Below, in pieces: positions 53,767 through 61,536 of a stretch of DNA of 64,000 nt. Every line of letters begins with the position of its first letter. The first letter of the stretch is position 1. Below the pieces are notes generated by a model that worked only from the letters and a program-made list of their open reading frames with translations, had not been told where the DNA came from and did not search any database. The stretch is taken from NCBI RefSeq assembly GCF_018967865.2, contig NZ_JAHLZY020000001.1:1054001-1118000 (forward strand), given 5' to 3'. Origin of the DNA: Hymenobacter siberiensis (GTDB taxonomy: Bacteria; Bacteroidota; Bacteroidia; Cytophagales; Hymenobacteraceae). The translations under genes were made by a program, and so were the position numbers.

Positions 53767-53806
53767 GGCCTCTGTCACGCGGTGCAACTCGCCGTCGCCC
53801 ATGGCG
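53767..53806 (-). pseudogene. Remnant of the 3' end of a second DegT-type aminotransferase gene
   Basis: About 40 bases here match the end of the intact aminotransferase gene (53891-53930) at all but a few positions. On the minus strand it reads MGDGELHRVTEAT, against MGDGELRRVKEAL in the intact protein. It is probably what remains of a tandem paralogue. The rest of 53643-53869 holds nothing recognised. Confidence 0.6.
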
Positions 53807-53869
53807 CTATACTGCTGCCATTCATAGCAAGTACGTTCCGCTAAACAACGACTACCGGTCGGGCTGGCG

Positions 53870-55030
53870 TTAGCCCAGCGCCACCGTCAGGGCCTCTTTC
53901 ACGCGGCGCAGCTCGCCGTCGCCCATCGCGGTGCCGCTGGGCAGGCACAGGCCCCGGGCAAATAGGTCTTCGCACACCGCGCCGCCGTACATGGGGGCGG
54001 CGGCAAACAGGGGCTGCAGGTGCAGCGGCTTCCACAGCGGCCGGCTCTCGATGTTGCGGGTTTCGAGGTGCAGCCGCACGGCCTCGGGCGTAGGGGCGGG
54101 GGCGTGGTTTTCCGGGTCGGGCGAGGCCACGAGGATGGTGGTGAGCCAGCGGTTGGCGCGGCTGCCGGCCGGCTCCGGGGCCAGCGCCACCGTGAGGCCG
54201 GGCACGGCGGCGAGGTGCTCGCGGTACCAGTCGAAAATCTGGCGGCGGCGCTTCACGCGCTCGGGCAGCAGCTCCATCTGGCCCCGCCCGATGCCGGCCA
54301 GGATGTTGCTCAGGCGGTAGTTGTAGCCGGTTTCGGAGTGCTGGTAGTAGGGGGCGTCGTCTTTGGCCTGGGTGGCCAGGAAGCGGGCTTTGTCGGCCAG
54401 GGCCTTGTCGTGGGTCACGAGCGCGCCGCCGCCGCTGGTGGTCAGAATCTTGTTGCCATTGAAGGAGAACACGCCCACCCGTCCAAAGCTGCCCAGCGGC
54501 TGCTGCTCCCACTCCGAGCCTAGGGCTTCGGCCGCGTCTTCGAGGATGGGAATGTCGAATTCTGTTGCCAGGGCCAGGATTTCGGGCAACCTGGCGGGCA
54601 TTCCGTAGAGGTGTACCAGGATTAGGGCTTTGGGCTTGCGGCCCTTGGCGATGCGGTCCACGATGGCCTCGCGCAGGCGCTCGGGGCAGATGTTCCAGGT
54701 TTCGGCCTCGCTGTCCACAAACACCGGCGTGGCCCCGAGGTACACAATGGGGTTGGCTGTGGCTACGAAGGTGAAGGAAGGACACAGCACCTCATCGCCC
54801 GGCTCTACGCCCAACAAAATCAGCCCCAAGTGAATGGCCGCCGTGCCCGAGTTCAGCGCTACTGCATATGGCACGCCCACCGCCGCGCAAATGTCGGCCT
54901 CGAAGCCCGTGATATTTGGTCCGGCCGGAGCCACCCAATTGTCCTCAATGGCCTTGTGCACGTAGTTCATTTCGTGTCGGCCGAGGTGGGGAGGGGAGAG
55001 GTAGAGACGGTCGTAATCCTGGCTGCGCAT
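53870..55030 (-). CDS. DegT/DnrJ/EryC1/StrS family sugar aminotransferase
   Basis: PLP aminotransferase of 386 residues acting on a nucleotide-linked keto-sugar. Marks: LSPPHLGRHEMNYV at the start, VALNSGTAAIHLGLILLGVEPGDEV (seen as NSGTAAIHLGL), ILEDAAEALGS with the PLP-binding Asp, and the Schiff-base Lys in FSFNGNKILTTSGGG. The style is that of PglE-like UDP-4-amino-sugar aminotransferases. The next genes on the strand upstream are a four-helix-bundle protein, a PglD-like acetyltransferase and a PglC-like phosphotransferase. Start ATG 55030 directly touches the repeat at 55031. Confidence 0.92.
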   Translation of the reverse strand: MRSQDYDRLYLSPPHLGRHEMNYVHKAIEDNWVAPAGPNITGFEADICAAVGVPYAVALNSGTAAIHLGLILLGVEPGDEVLCPSFTFVATANPIVYLGATPVFVDSEAETWNICPERLREAIVDRIAKGRKPKALILVHLYGMPARLPEILALATEFDIPILEDAAEALGSEWEQQPLGSFGRVGVFSFNGNKILTTSGGGALVTHDKALADKARFLATQAKDDAPYYQHSETGYNYRLSNILAGIGRGQMELLPERVKRRRQIFDWYREHLAAVPGLTVALAPEPAGSRANRWLTTILVASPDPENHAPAPTPEAVRLHLETRNIESRPLWKPLHLQPLFAAAPMYGGAVCEDLFARGLCLPSGTAMGDGELRRVKEALTVALG

Positions 55031-55032
55031 TA

Positions 55033-55407
55033 TCAGTTATCAGTTAAGAGTTGGGAGTTTTCGCGGGTGGAGCAAACGATGGCGCTCAGCATGTGGCGTA
55101 ACTCTTTGGCATCAGTCAATAATGATTCGGCCAGGCGAAAATTCAGGCATTCGGTTTCGCTGAGCAGGCGCAGCCAATAATGGGTTTCGCGGGCTTCTTT
55201 GTAGGCGATGCCGCATTTAGCGGCAAAGTCGCGGCGGGAAAAGCCGCCTGTCGCCTCCTCCATATTAGCGCATATTGAAGTGCCGCTACGAAGCAGCTGG
55301 TCGGCCAAAGCTCGGGGTTGTCCCTGCGCCAATAAGTGCTTATAGAGCTTTGCAATGCGTTTTGCAAACACAAAGCTCTTATGCAATACCGTTCCTTCCA
55401 ATTCCAT
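55033..55407 (-). CDS. Four-helix-bundle protein of the 23S rRNA intervening-sequence type
   Basis: A 124-residue helical protein of the S23/IVS family (TIGR02436-like), typified by FVFAKRIAKLYKHLL, LLRSGTSICANMEEATGG, FAAKCGIAYKEARETHYWLRLL and the C-terminal LLTDAKELRHMLSAIV. The biological role is unknown; relatives are found in rRNA intervening sequences and as the Avd accessory factor of diversity-generating retroelements. Here it stands alone between sugar genes. The codons for its last residues QLLTDN and its stop are part of the repeat AACTCTTAACTG, and a matching inverted copy lies just beyond its start. It may be a mobile cassette. Confidence 0.88.
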   Translation of the reverse strand: MELEGTVLHKSFVFAKRIAKLYKHLLAQGQPRALADQLLRSGTSICANMEEATGGFSRRDFAAKCGIAYKEARETHYWLRLLSETECLNFRLAESLLTDAKELRHMLSAIVCSTRENSQLLTDN

Positions 55408-55412
55408 AACCC

Positions 55413-56096
55413 TTAACTCTTAACTGGCTTCGCCGGTACGCCTACCGCCGTCACATTCGCCGGCAAATCGCGCACGGCCACCGCGCCGGCTCCGAGGATG
55501 GTGTTTTCGCCGATTTGTACGCCCTGGATAACGGTGGCATTCGTGCCAAGGTACACGCCCTGCTCTAGCCGGGCCGCGCCGCTCACGTTGGCGTGCGGCA
55601 TCAGGGAGCAGAAATCGGCCAGCGTGGCATCGTGCCCCACCGTGCAGCCCAGGTTGAGTAGCACGAACCGGCCCAGCGTAATATCACAGGTCAGGAGGCA
55701 GCCCTGCTGAATGATGCAGCCCGCGCCCAGCGCAATGCGCTGCATCGGCCCCAGCGCCACGGCCGGATGCACAATGCTCGGAAAGCTGAGCTGCTCCGAC
55801 GTGAGCCGTGCCATCACGGCCGCCCGGCTGGCCGAGCTGCCCACGGCCACGGCCACGGCCAGCGGCTCGGCGGTGGCGTTGAGGTCGGCGCTGGTGCCGA
55901 GGTAGGGGAGGCCGCCCACGGTGGGCGTGGTAGGGGCGTGGTCGTCGTAGAAGCCGCGCACCTGCCAGCTCGGCTGCGCCTCGTTGAGCTGCCGGAGTAG
56001 CAGCAGAACCTCGCGCCCCAGGCCGCCCGCTCCGAATATGACGAGCGGCGGCAGCTCCTCCGCTACCTCGTAATCAGAAAAGAAGAGTTGTGTCAT
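55413..56096 (-). CDS. PglD/NeuD-type sugar O- or N-acetyltransferase
   Basis: A 227-residue protein with an N-terminal Rossmann-like nucleotide-sugar binding domain (LVIFGAGGLGREVLLLLRQ) and a C-terminal left-handed beta-helix of hexapeptide repeats (VALGPMQRIALGAGCIIQQGCLLTCDITLG, seen as IALGAGCIIQQGC, and LGTNATVIQGVQIGENTILGAGAVA, seen as IGENTILGAG). The catalytic His is probably in TVGHDATLADF. The last four codons and the stop (VKS then TAA) lie in the repeat flanking the four-helix-bundle gene. It likely acetylates the amino sugar made by the nearby aminotransferase. Confidence 0.91.
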   Translation of the reverse strand: MTQLFFSDYEVAEELPPLVIFGAGGLGREVLLLLRQLNEAQPSWQVRGFYDDHAPTTPTVGGLPYLGTSADLNATAEPLAVAVAVGSSASRAAVMARLTSEQLSFPSIVHPAVALGPMQRIALGAGCIIQQGCLLTCDITLGRFVLLNLGCTVGHDATLADFCSLMPHANVSGAARLEQGVYLGTNATVIQGVQIGENTILGAGAVAVRDLPANVTAVGVPAKPVKS

Positions 56097-56242
56097 GACA
56101 ATAACTGATGTTACGCAAGTAGCTCCTGAGTCAGATGTTTCAACTGGTTTCTCGTGCTAAAAAACGGCTCAACAGCATTAAACGAGCAACCAGCCACAAA
56201 AACAGACGCCGCAGAAAGCACTGCGTAGCAATAGATGATAAT

Positions 56243-56884
56243 TTACGAAGAAGGCGGTGGTGGCGGACTGCCCCGAAAGGCCGTAGTAGTGGCCTGCCCG
56301 GGCGTATTGATGCCGCGCGCGCCCAGCACCCGCCCGGCGGTGCGCCACAGAATAAGCAGGTCGAGCCGCAGCGAAAGGTGGTCCACGTACCAGACATCAA
56401 ACACGAATTTTTCCTCCCAGCTGATGGCATTGCGGCCGTTTACCTGCGCCCAACCAGTAAGGCCGGGGCGCACGGCGTGGCGGCGGGCCTGCGCCGGCGA
56501 GTACAGCGGCAGGTACTCGGGCAGCAGCGGGCGCGGGCCTACCAGACTCAAATCGCCGCGCACAATGTTCCAGAGCTGGGGCAATTCATCGAGGGAGGTA
56601 GCGCGCAGCCAGCGGCCCAGCGGGGGCAGGCGCGCGGCATCGGGCAGCGGCTGGCCGGCAGCGTCGCGGGCGTCGGTCATGGTTTGCAGCTTGTAGAGCG
56701 TGAAAAGCCGCCCGTGCCAGCCCGGCCGCAGCTGCCGAAACAGCCAGCGGCCCCGGTTCTGGCCGGCCGCCAGCGCCGCCGCACCCGCCAGCAGCGGCAG
56801 CGCGAGCAGCAGCAGCGGCCCGGCCAGCGCGAGGTCGAGCAGGCGCTTGCCGTGGCGGGCGTAAAGGGAAGCAGGGGTGGACAC
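56243..56884 (-). CDS. Sugar-1-phosphate transferase (PglC-like, polyprenyl-phosphate)
   Basis: Monotopic phosphoglycosyl transferase of about 213 residues, starting glycan assembly on undecaprenyl phosphate at the membrane. Marks: KRLLDLALAGPLLLLALPL reentrant helix, FRQLRPGWHGRLFTLYKLQTM, RATSLDELPQLWNIVRGDLSLVGPRPLLPEY (with the Asp-Glu dyad in SLDELPQL), and GLTGWAQVNGRN. The C-terminus ends in a Pro/Ser tail. GTG at 56884 (VSTPASLY) is taken as the start; a TTG at 56908 would add eight residues. Together with the two genes above it matches three of the four PglFEDC steps; a PglF dehydratase is not in the window. Confidence 0.91.
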   Translation of the reverse strand: MSTPASLYARHGKRLLDLALAGPLLLLALPLLAGAAALAAGQNRGRWLFRQLRPGWHGRLFTLYKLQTMTDARDAAGQPLPDAARLPPLGRWLRATSLDELPQLWNIVRGDLSLVGPRPLLPEYLPLYSPAQARRHAVRPGLTGWAQVNGRNAISWEEKFVFDVWYVDHLSLRLDLLILWRTAGRVLGARGINTPGQATTTAFRGSPPPPPSS

Positions 56885-56906
56885 TGAGTTAATTAAACGA
56901 GCAGGC

Positions 56907-56948
56907 AAAGAACGTCATGCTTCGCTGCGCTCTGCATGACGTTCTTTT
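56907..56948. repeat. AAAGAACGTCATGC hairpin (family A, minimal form)
   Basis: AAAGAACGTCATGC, core TTCGCTGCGCTC, then GCATGACGTTCTTT. It lies between the sugar transferase start and ispE. A single family B-like arm (CCTCATTCCTCATTCCTAATTA) follows at 56955. Confidence 0.88.
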
Positions 56949-56986
56949 GTTTCCTCATTCCTCATTCCTAATTAAGCGTAGCACCT

Positions 56987-57808
56987 ATGCTCGTCTTCCC
57001 CAACGCCAAGCTCAACCTCGGCCTCTACGTTACCCAGCGCCGGCCCGATGGGTTCCACACCCTCGAATCAGTCTTCGTACCCCTGCCCTGGACCGATGCT
57101 TTTGAGATGCTGCCCGCCGCCCCCGGCCATCCTACTAGCCTCACCCTCACCGGCCGCCCCATTCCCGGCGACCCGGCCACCAATCTCTGCGTGCGGGCCT
57201 ACGAGCTGTTGCAGGCCGATTTTCCCGAGCTGCCGCCGGCGCAGCTGTACCTGCATAAAATAGTGCCCATCGGGGCGGGCCTGGGCGGGGGCTCGGCCGA
57301 TGCCGCCTTCGCCCTGCGGGCTGCCAACGACCTGTTCCGTCTCAATCTTTCGGCGGAAACCCTGGAAGGCTACGCCCGCCGCCTGGGCTCCGACTGCGCC
57401 TTCTTCATCCAAAACAAGCCGGTGCTGGCCGTAGAAAAAGGCGACGTATTCGAAGAAATCAGCCTGCGCCTGACTGGTATGGCCTGCGTGGTGGTGTATC
57501 CCAACCTCCACATCAGTACCGCCGAGGCGTATGCCTGCATCAGCCCGCAGCCGCCGCAGCACTCGTTGCGCGAGGCGCTGGCGCAACCCATGAGCACCTG
57601 GCGCGCCACCGTAAGCAACGACTTCGAAACGGCCCTCACGCCCAGCCACCCGGTGCTGGCCGAGATTAAGCAGCAGTTGTACAACGCCGGCGCTACTTAC
57701 GCGAGCCTGTCGGGCTCTGGCTCGGCCGTGTATGGCTTGTGGGAAAGCGGGGAGCCAGTGGCCATGACGTGGCCGACAGCGTACGCAGTGTGGCAGGGCT
57801 TATTGTGA
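56987..57808 (+). CDS. ispE: 4-diphosphocytidyl-2-C-methyl-D-erythritol kinase
   Basis: GHMP kinase of the MEP isoprenoid pathway, 273 residues. The N-terminus FPNAKLNLGLYVTQRRPDGFHTLESVF carries the substrate Lys and PDGFH, the ATP loop is PIGAGLGGGSADAAF and the C-terminal motif is LSGSGSAVYGLW. Cytosolic. Its product is needed for undecaprenyl phosphate, the lipid used by the sugar transferase next door. The stop TGA sits at the start of a palindrome. Confidence 0.95.
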   Translation: MLVFPNAKLNLGLYVTQRRPDGFHTLESVFVPLPWTDAFEMLPAAPGHPTSLTLTGRPIPGDPATNLCVRAYELLQADFPELPPAQLYLHKIVPIGAGLGGGSADAAFALRAANDLFRLNLSAETLEGYARRLGSDCAFFIQNKPVLAVEKGDVFEEISLRLTGMACVVVYPNLHISTAEAYACISPQPPQHSLREALAQPMSTWRATVSNDFETALTPSHPVLAEIKQQLYNAGATYASLSGSGSAVYGLWESGEPVAMTWPTAYAVWQGLL

Positions 57809-57880
57809 AGAGTTGAGAGTTAGGAGTGAAGAGTCGACTGACTCCTAACTCTTCACTCCTAACCCTCAACTCTCAACTCA
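57807..57880. repeat. GAGTTGAGAGTTAGGAGTGA inverted repeat (family C)
   Basis: Long hairpin with arms AGAGTTGAGAGTTAGGAGTG and CACTCCTAACCCTCAACTCT, core GACTGACTCC. The ispE stop lies at its left end, and the EamA stop TGA (minus strand 57880-57878) at its right end. Confidence 0.92.
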
Positions 57881-58825
57881 AACCGGCATGGCTGGCTCCA
57901 GGTCCGGCTGCTTGTCCTTCATCAGGCGCGCCACCAATGGGTGAATCAGCACGCTGAGCACGATGAGCAGGGTGCCAATGTAGAAGCCCGTACTCATGCG
58001 CTCGCCGTTGAACTGCGGCGCGTGCAGCAGTCCTTTGGTGTGCAGCCAATAAATGGCCGCTGCCATCGAAATGCCATATACCGGCTCCAGATTAATGGTC
58101 AGATTCACCGCAAAAGGCGAAATTCGCTTCATCAATTCTACCGATGTGGAGAAGGCATATACTGTGCACACGCCCGCCAGCAGGCCCAGCCAGAGCCAGT
58201 CGTAGCCGTGCCACGCCAGCTGCAAGCCCCGTCCCTGCGTGAAATAATGGCTGTAAATAGGGAAGAACAGCACGATGCTCAAACAAGCCCCCGCCATCTC
58301 GTAAAAGGTGAGTCGTAGCGGCGGATGCGTCTTAATCAGCTTCGAGTTCAGCACGCTGAACAGTGCCGACAGGCCCGCCGAGAGCACCGCTACGCCCAGG
58401 CCCAGCAGCTGGTCGAGTTCGGCCTGGCTCACCAGGTACAGCCCCACCATGGTAATCAAACCTAGCCCCACCTCGTAGCCGCGCACCCGCCGCCACAGCA
58501 GCAGCGGCTCCAGCAGCGAGGTCCAGAGCGCCAGCGTGGCCAGCCCCGCCAGGCACACGCTAACGGACGACAGCCGCGCCGCCAGAAAGAAGGTAATCCA
58601 GTGCGCCGCTACCAGCGCGCCCACCGCCAGCAACCGCACCGCCTGCCCCGCCGATACGCGCCAGGCCTGCCGCCGCCCCGCCAGTAGTACCGTCAGACCG
58701 GCCGCCGCCAGCAGCGTGCGCCAGAACACCAGCTCCACCGGTGGCACCGTCAGCAGCTTGCCCAATATGGCCGTGAAGCCCCACAGGAGCACAATGAAAT
58801 GAAGCTTGAGGTAGTCGCGGAGCAC
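57878..58825 (-). CDS. EamA/DMT family transporter
   Basis: A 315-residue integral membrane protein with about ten segments and the two EamA repeats of the drug/metabolite transporter superfamily. First repeat: LHFIVLLWGFTAILGKLL, PPVELVFWRTLLA; second: INLEPVYGISMAAAIYWL. Such proteins move amino acids, nucleosides or other small molecules; the substrate is unknown. No ATG at the start; GTG at 58825 fits the family N-terminus. The stop codon lies in the family C palindrome. A family D repeat lies upstream. Confidence 0.88.
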   Translation of the reverse strand: MLRDYLKLHFIVLLWGFTAILGKLLTVPPVELVFWRTLLAAAGLTVLLAGRRQAWRVSAGQAVRLLAVGALVAAHWITFFLAARLSSVSVCLAGLATLALWTSLLEPLLLWRRVRGYEVGLGLITMVGLYLVSQAELDQLLGLGVAVLSAGLSALFSVLNSKLIKTHPPLRLTFYEMAGACLSIVLFFPIYSHYFTQGRGLQLAWHGYDWLWLGLLAGVCTVYAFSTSVELMKRISPFAVNLTINLEPVYGISMAAAIYWLHTKGLLHAPQFNGERMSTGFYIGTLLIVLSVLIHPLVARLMKDKQPDLEPAMPV

Positions 58826-58830
58826 GTAGT

Positions 58831-58956
58831 TGAATGTGAGAAATGGGAAGACGTGAAAATGTGAAAATTAAAAGGCAGGCGTGTGCCGGTGTGCCGCACT
58901 TTCTCCCCTAGCTATCGGCCACACATTTTCACATCTCCACATTCTGCACATTGATA
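58831..58956. repeat. GAATGTGAGAAATGGG-type inverted repeat (family D)
   Basis: The left block GAATGTGAGAAATGGGAAGA with GTGAAAATGTGAAAAT pairs with the right block ATTTTCACATCTCCACATTC at the far end. It encloses about 60 bases. Same family as the atpD-atpC spacer. Confidence 0.85.
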
Positions 58957-58959
58957 AAA

Positions 58960-60039
58960 TTATTTCGGCACAAACCGGTACAGCGCCAGCCCGATTACCG
59001 AGAATACGGTGCTGGGCACCCACGCCGCCACCAGTGGCGACATGCTGCCCACCTGCGCCAAGTTGCGGCTCAGCATCACGAAAATGATGAATACGAAGGC
59101 CAGCACGAACCCCAGCGCAATTTGCCCACCCACCCCGGCCCGCGACTTGCGGGCGCTGAGCGTCACCCCAATCAGGGTCAGAATAACGATGGAAAACGGG
59201 TATGCGTACCGCTCGTATTTCTCGCTCAGGTAGAGCTGGGTGTCGTCGGCCCCGCGCTCTATTTTAGTTTTAATGTAGGCGTTCAGCTCCGGCAGGGTCA
59301 TGGTTTCGGCCAGCTTGTAGGTGCTGGCAAAGTCCTTCGGAAAGAGGTTCAGGGTGGTGTCGCGGGCGGGCACGGTTTGCAGGGTTTCGTCCTGCGCGCC
59401 TCTGAAGGTGCGTACCAGCTGCGGCGAGAGGTGCCAGACCTGCTTAGTCGAATCCCAGTTGATGGCATCGGCCGTGAGGCGGCGCTTAAGGATGGTACTG
59501 TCCACGGTTTCGAGCGCAAAATGGAAGCCGATGTTGCTCAGGTTGTCGTAGCTCTCCATGTACACGTAGCTGCGCGGCCCGATTTTGATGTGCACGTTAC
59601 GCCCCTGAAACCGGTAGGGCAGTTTGATGTACGCCCGCTCAAACGCCACCCGCGACTTATTGCCGATGGGCAGCACCCAGCCAATCAACCCGAATATCAG
59701 CAGTCCCACCACCGCACCACCCATGGCGTAGGGCAGCATCAGCCGCCGGAAGCTCACGCCACTGGCCAGAATAGCCACAATTTCCGTCCGCGCCGCCAGT
59801 TGCGCCGTCACAAACACGACGGCAATAAAAATGGTAATCGGCGACAGCAGGTTGGCGAAATAGGGAAACAAATAAATATAATAGCCGAAAATAATTTTCG
59901 ATATCGGCAGATTATGCTGAATAAAGTCGTCGTTTTTCTCCGTGAAATCAATCACGCAAATCACCGTCACGAGAATTACCACCGAGAAGAAAAACGCGGC
60001 GAGAAATTTCTTAATGATGTATTTGTCGAGGATATTCAT
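58960..60039 (-). CDS. LptF/LptG family permease
   Basis: A 359-residue inner-membrane component of the lipopolysaccharide export ABC complex. Six membrane segments: one after MNILDKYIIKKFLAAF, two near YYIYLFPYFANLLSPITIFIAVVFV and LMLPYAMGGAVVGLLIFG, and the C-terminal set around YPFSIVILTLIGVTLSARKSRAGVGGQIALGF (seen as LTLIGVTLSARKSRAGVGG). Between is a beta-jellyroll periplasmic domain. It could be LptF or LptG; no paralogue is adjacent to decide. Start MNILDKYIIKKF at 60039. tgt is next on the strand. Confidence 0.92.
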   Translation of the reverse strand: MNILDKYIIKKFLAAFFFSVVILVTVICVIDFTEKNDDFIQHNLPISKIIFGYYIYLFPYFANLLSPITIFIAVVFVTAQLAARTEIVAILASGVSFRRLMLPYAMGGAVVGLLIFGLIGWVLPIGNKSRVAFERAYIKLPYRFQGRNVHIKIGPRSYVYMESYDNLSNIGFHFALETVDSTILKRRLTADAINWDSTKQVWHLSPQLVRTFRGAQDETLQTVPARDTTLNLFPKDFASTYKLAETMTLPELNAYIKTKIERGADDTQLYLSEKYERYAYPFSIVILTLIGVTLSARKSRAGVGGQIALGFVLAFVFIIFVMLSRNLAQVGSMSPLVAAWVPSTVFSVIGLALYRFVPK

Positions 60040-60060
60040 TGGGGTGAGTAATGGAATAAT

Positions 60061-60180
60061 TAGAACGTCATGCTGAGCGCCGCCGAAGCATCTCGCGTGC
60101 GGTAGTAACTTAATCGTGAGAGCGCCATTATTTAGTGGTGGCAAGCGAGATGCTTCGGCGGCGCTCAGCATGACGTTCTA
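60061..60180. repeat. TAGAACGTCATGCTGAGCG palindrome (family A)
   Basis: Complete long-form member: TAGAACGTCATGCTGAGCGC and the complement GCGCTCAGCATGACGTTCTA, around 70 bases. The complement of its last three bases is the TAG stop of tgt. Confidence 0.92.
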
Positions 60181-61308
60181 CAACCGCGTCATCAATTGCT
60201 TCACCATGCGCTCTTTCCACGGCCCAAACGTGCCGGCGATGATTTCCTTGCGGGCTTCCTTCACCAGCCACAGGTAAAATGTGAGGTTGTGGGCCGAGGC
60301 GATTTGCGGCCCCAGCATCTCCTGACACTGAAAGAGGTGGCGCACGTAGGCCCGGGTGTAGAAGTTGCTGGCCGCGCCCTCCAGCACCGGGTCGATGGGC
60401 GTGAAATCGGTGGCGAATTTCAGGTTCGTCACGTTCATAATACCCTGCGTGGTGAACAGCATGCCGTTGCGGGCGTTGCGGGTCGGCATCACGCAGTCGA
60501 ACATATCCACGCCCAACGCAATGTTTTCTAATATGTTGGCCGGGGTGCCCACGCCCATCAGGTAGCGCGGCTTGTCCTTGGGCAGGATGTCGCACACCAG
60601 CTCGGTCATCTCGTACATCAGCTCGGCGGGCTCGCCCACGCTCAGGCCGCCGATGGCGTTGCCGGCCCGGCCCTGCTCGGCAATGAACTCGGCCGATTTG
60701 ATGCGTAAGTCCTTGAAAGTGCTGCCCTGCACAATCGGAAATAGCGCCTGCTCGTAGCCATAGAGGCCCTCGGTGCTGTCGAAGCGTGCAATGCAGCGCT
60801 TCAGCCACCGGTGCGTCATATCGAGGGAGCGGGCGGCGTAGTCGTACTCGCAGGGCCAGGGCGTGCACTCATCAAAAGCCATGATAATATCGGCCCCAAT
60901 CACGCGCTGAATGTCCATCACGCCCTCCGGGGAGAACAAATGCTGGCTGCCATCAATGTGCGAGCGAAATTTCACGCCCTCTTCCTTAATCTTCCGGGTA
61001 TTGCTGAGCGAGTACACCTGGTAGCCGCCCGAATCCGTGAGAATGGGCCGGTCCCAGCCATTAAACTTGTGCAGGCCGCCGGCCGCCCGCAGCACATCGA
61101 GGCCCGGGCGCAGGTAGAGGTGGTAGGTGTTGCCAAGGATAATTTGGGCCTGCACATCGTCCTTCAGCGTGGCTTGGCTCACGGCCTTCACGGTGCCGGC
61201 CGTGCCCACGGGCATAAAAATGGGCGTTTCTATGGTGCCGTGGGCCGTTTCGAGGCGGCCGGCGCGGGCCTTGGTGGCGGGGTCTTGGGCGAGGAGGTCG
61301 AAGGTCAT
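60178..61308 (-). CDS. tgt: tRNA-guanine(34) transglycosylase
   Basis: Inserts the queuosine precursor preQ1 at the wobble base of GUN-anticodon tRNAs. A 376-residue TIM-barrel enzyme: IFMPVGTAGTVKAVS, ILTDSGGYQVYSL with the catalytic Asp region, MAFDECTPWPC, PIVQGSTFKDLR, GGLSVGEP, DMFDCVMPTRNARNG with the nucleophile Asp. The zinc motif of E. coli-type Tgt (C-x-C-x2-C) is not present; the region reads DPVLEGAASNFYTRAYVRHL with no Cys. The stop codon is the end of the downstream palindrome. Confidence 0.94.
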   Translation of the reverse strand: MTFDLLAQDPATKARAGRLETAHGTIETPIFMPVGTAGTVKAVSQATLKDDVQAQIILGNTYHLYLRPGLDVLRAAGGLHKFNGWDRPILTDSGGYQVYSLSNTRKIKEEGVKFRSHIDGSQHLFSPEGVMDIQRVIGADIIMAFDECTPWPCEYDYAARSLDMTHRWLKRCIARFDSTEGLYGYEQALFPIVQGSTFKDLRIKSAEFIAEQGRAGNAIGGLSVGEPAELMYEMTELVCDILPKDKPRYLMGVGTPANILENIALGVDMFDCVMPTRNARNGMLFTTQGIMNVTNLKFATDFTPIDPVLEGAASNFYTRAYVRHLFQCQEMLGPQIASAHNLTFYLWLVKEARKEIIAGTFGPWKERMVKQLMTRL

Positions 61309-61344
61309 GCGGGGGAAGGCGAGGTCGCAGCAGAGCGCAAAAAG

Positions 61345-61455
61345 AACGTCATGCTGAGCGTAGCCGAAGCATCTCGCGTGCAGCAGTAATTAGAATCGCC
61401 TTCACGATTGAGTTACTGCTGCACGCGAGATGCTTCGGCTACGCTCAGCATGACG
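61345..61455. repeat. GAACGTCATGCTGAGCGTAG palindrome (family A)
   Basis: The left arm GAACGTCATGCTGAGCGTAG and the right arm CTACGCTCAGCATGACGG pair well; the spacer repeats TCTCGCGTGCAG/CTGCACGCGAGA, extending the stem. Upstream of both tgt (-) and the glycosyltransferase (+). Confidence 0.92.
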
Positions 61456-61505
61456 GGCTACGGCCCTTGCTTTCCGCAAAGGTAACCCGCCCGTTTCGCG
61501 CCCCG

Positions 61506-61513
61506 TACTTTTG
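61506..61513 (+). promoter_or_regulatory. TACTTTTG -7 box upstream of the GT2 gene
   Basis: Exact TAnnTTTG match, 23 bases before the TTG start used here. No clear -33 TTG at 19 bases. Confidence 0.4.
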
Positions 61514-61536
61514 CGGGCTCATTCGTACCCGCCGCT

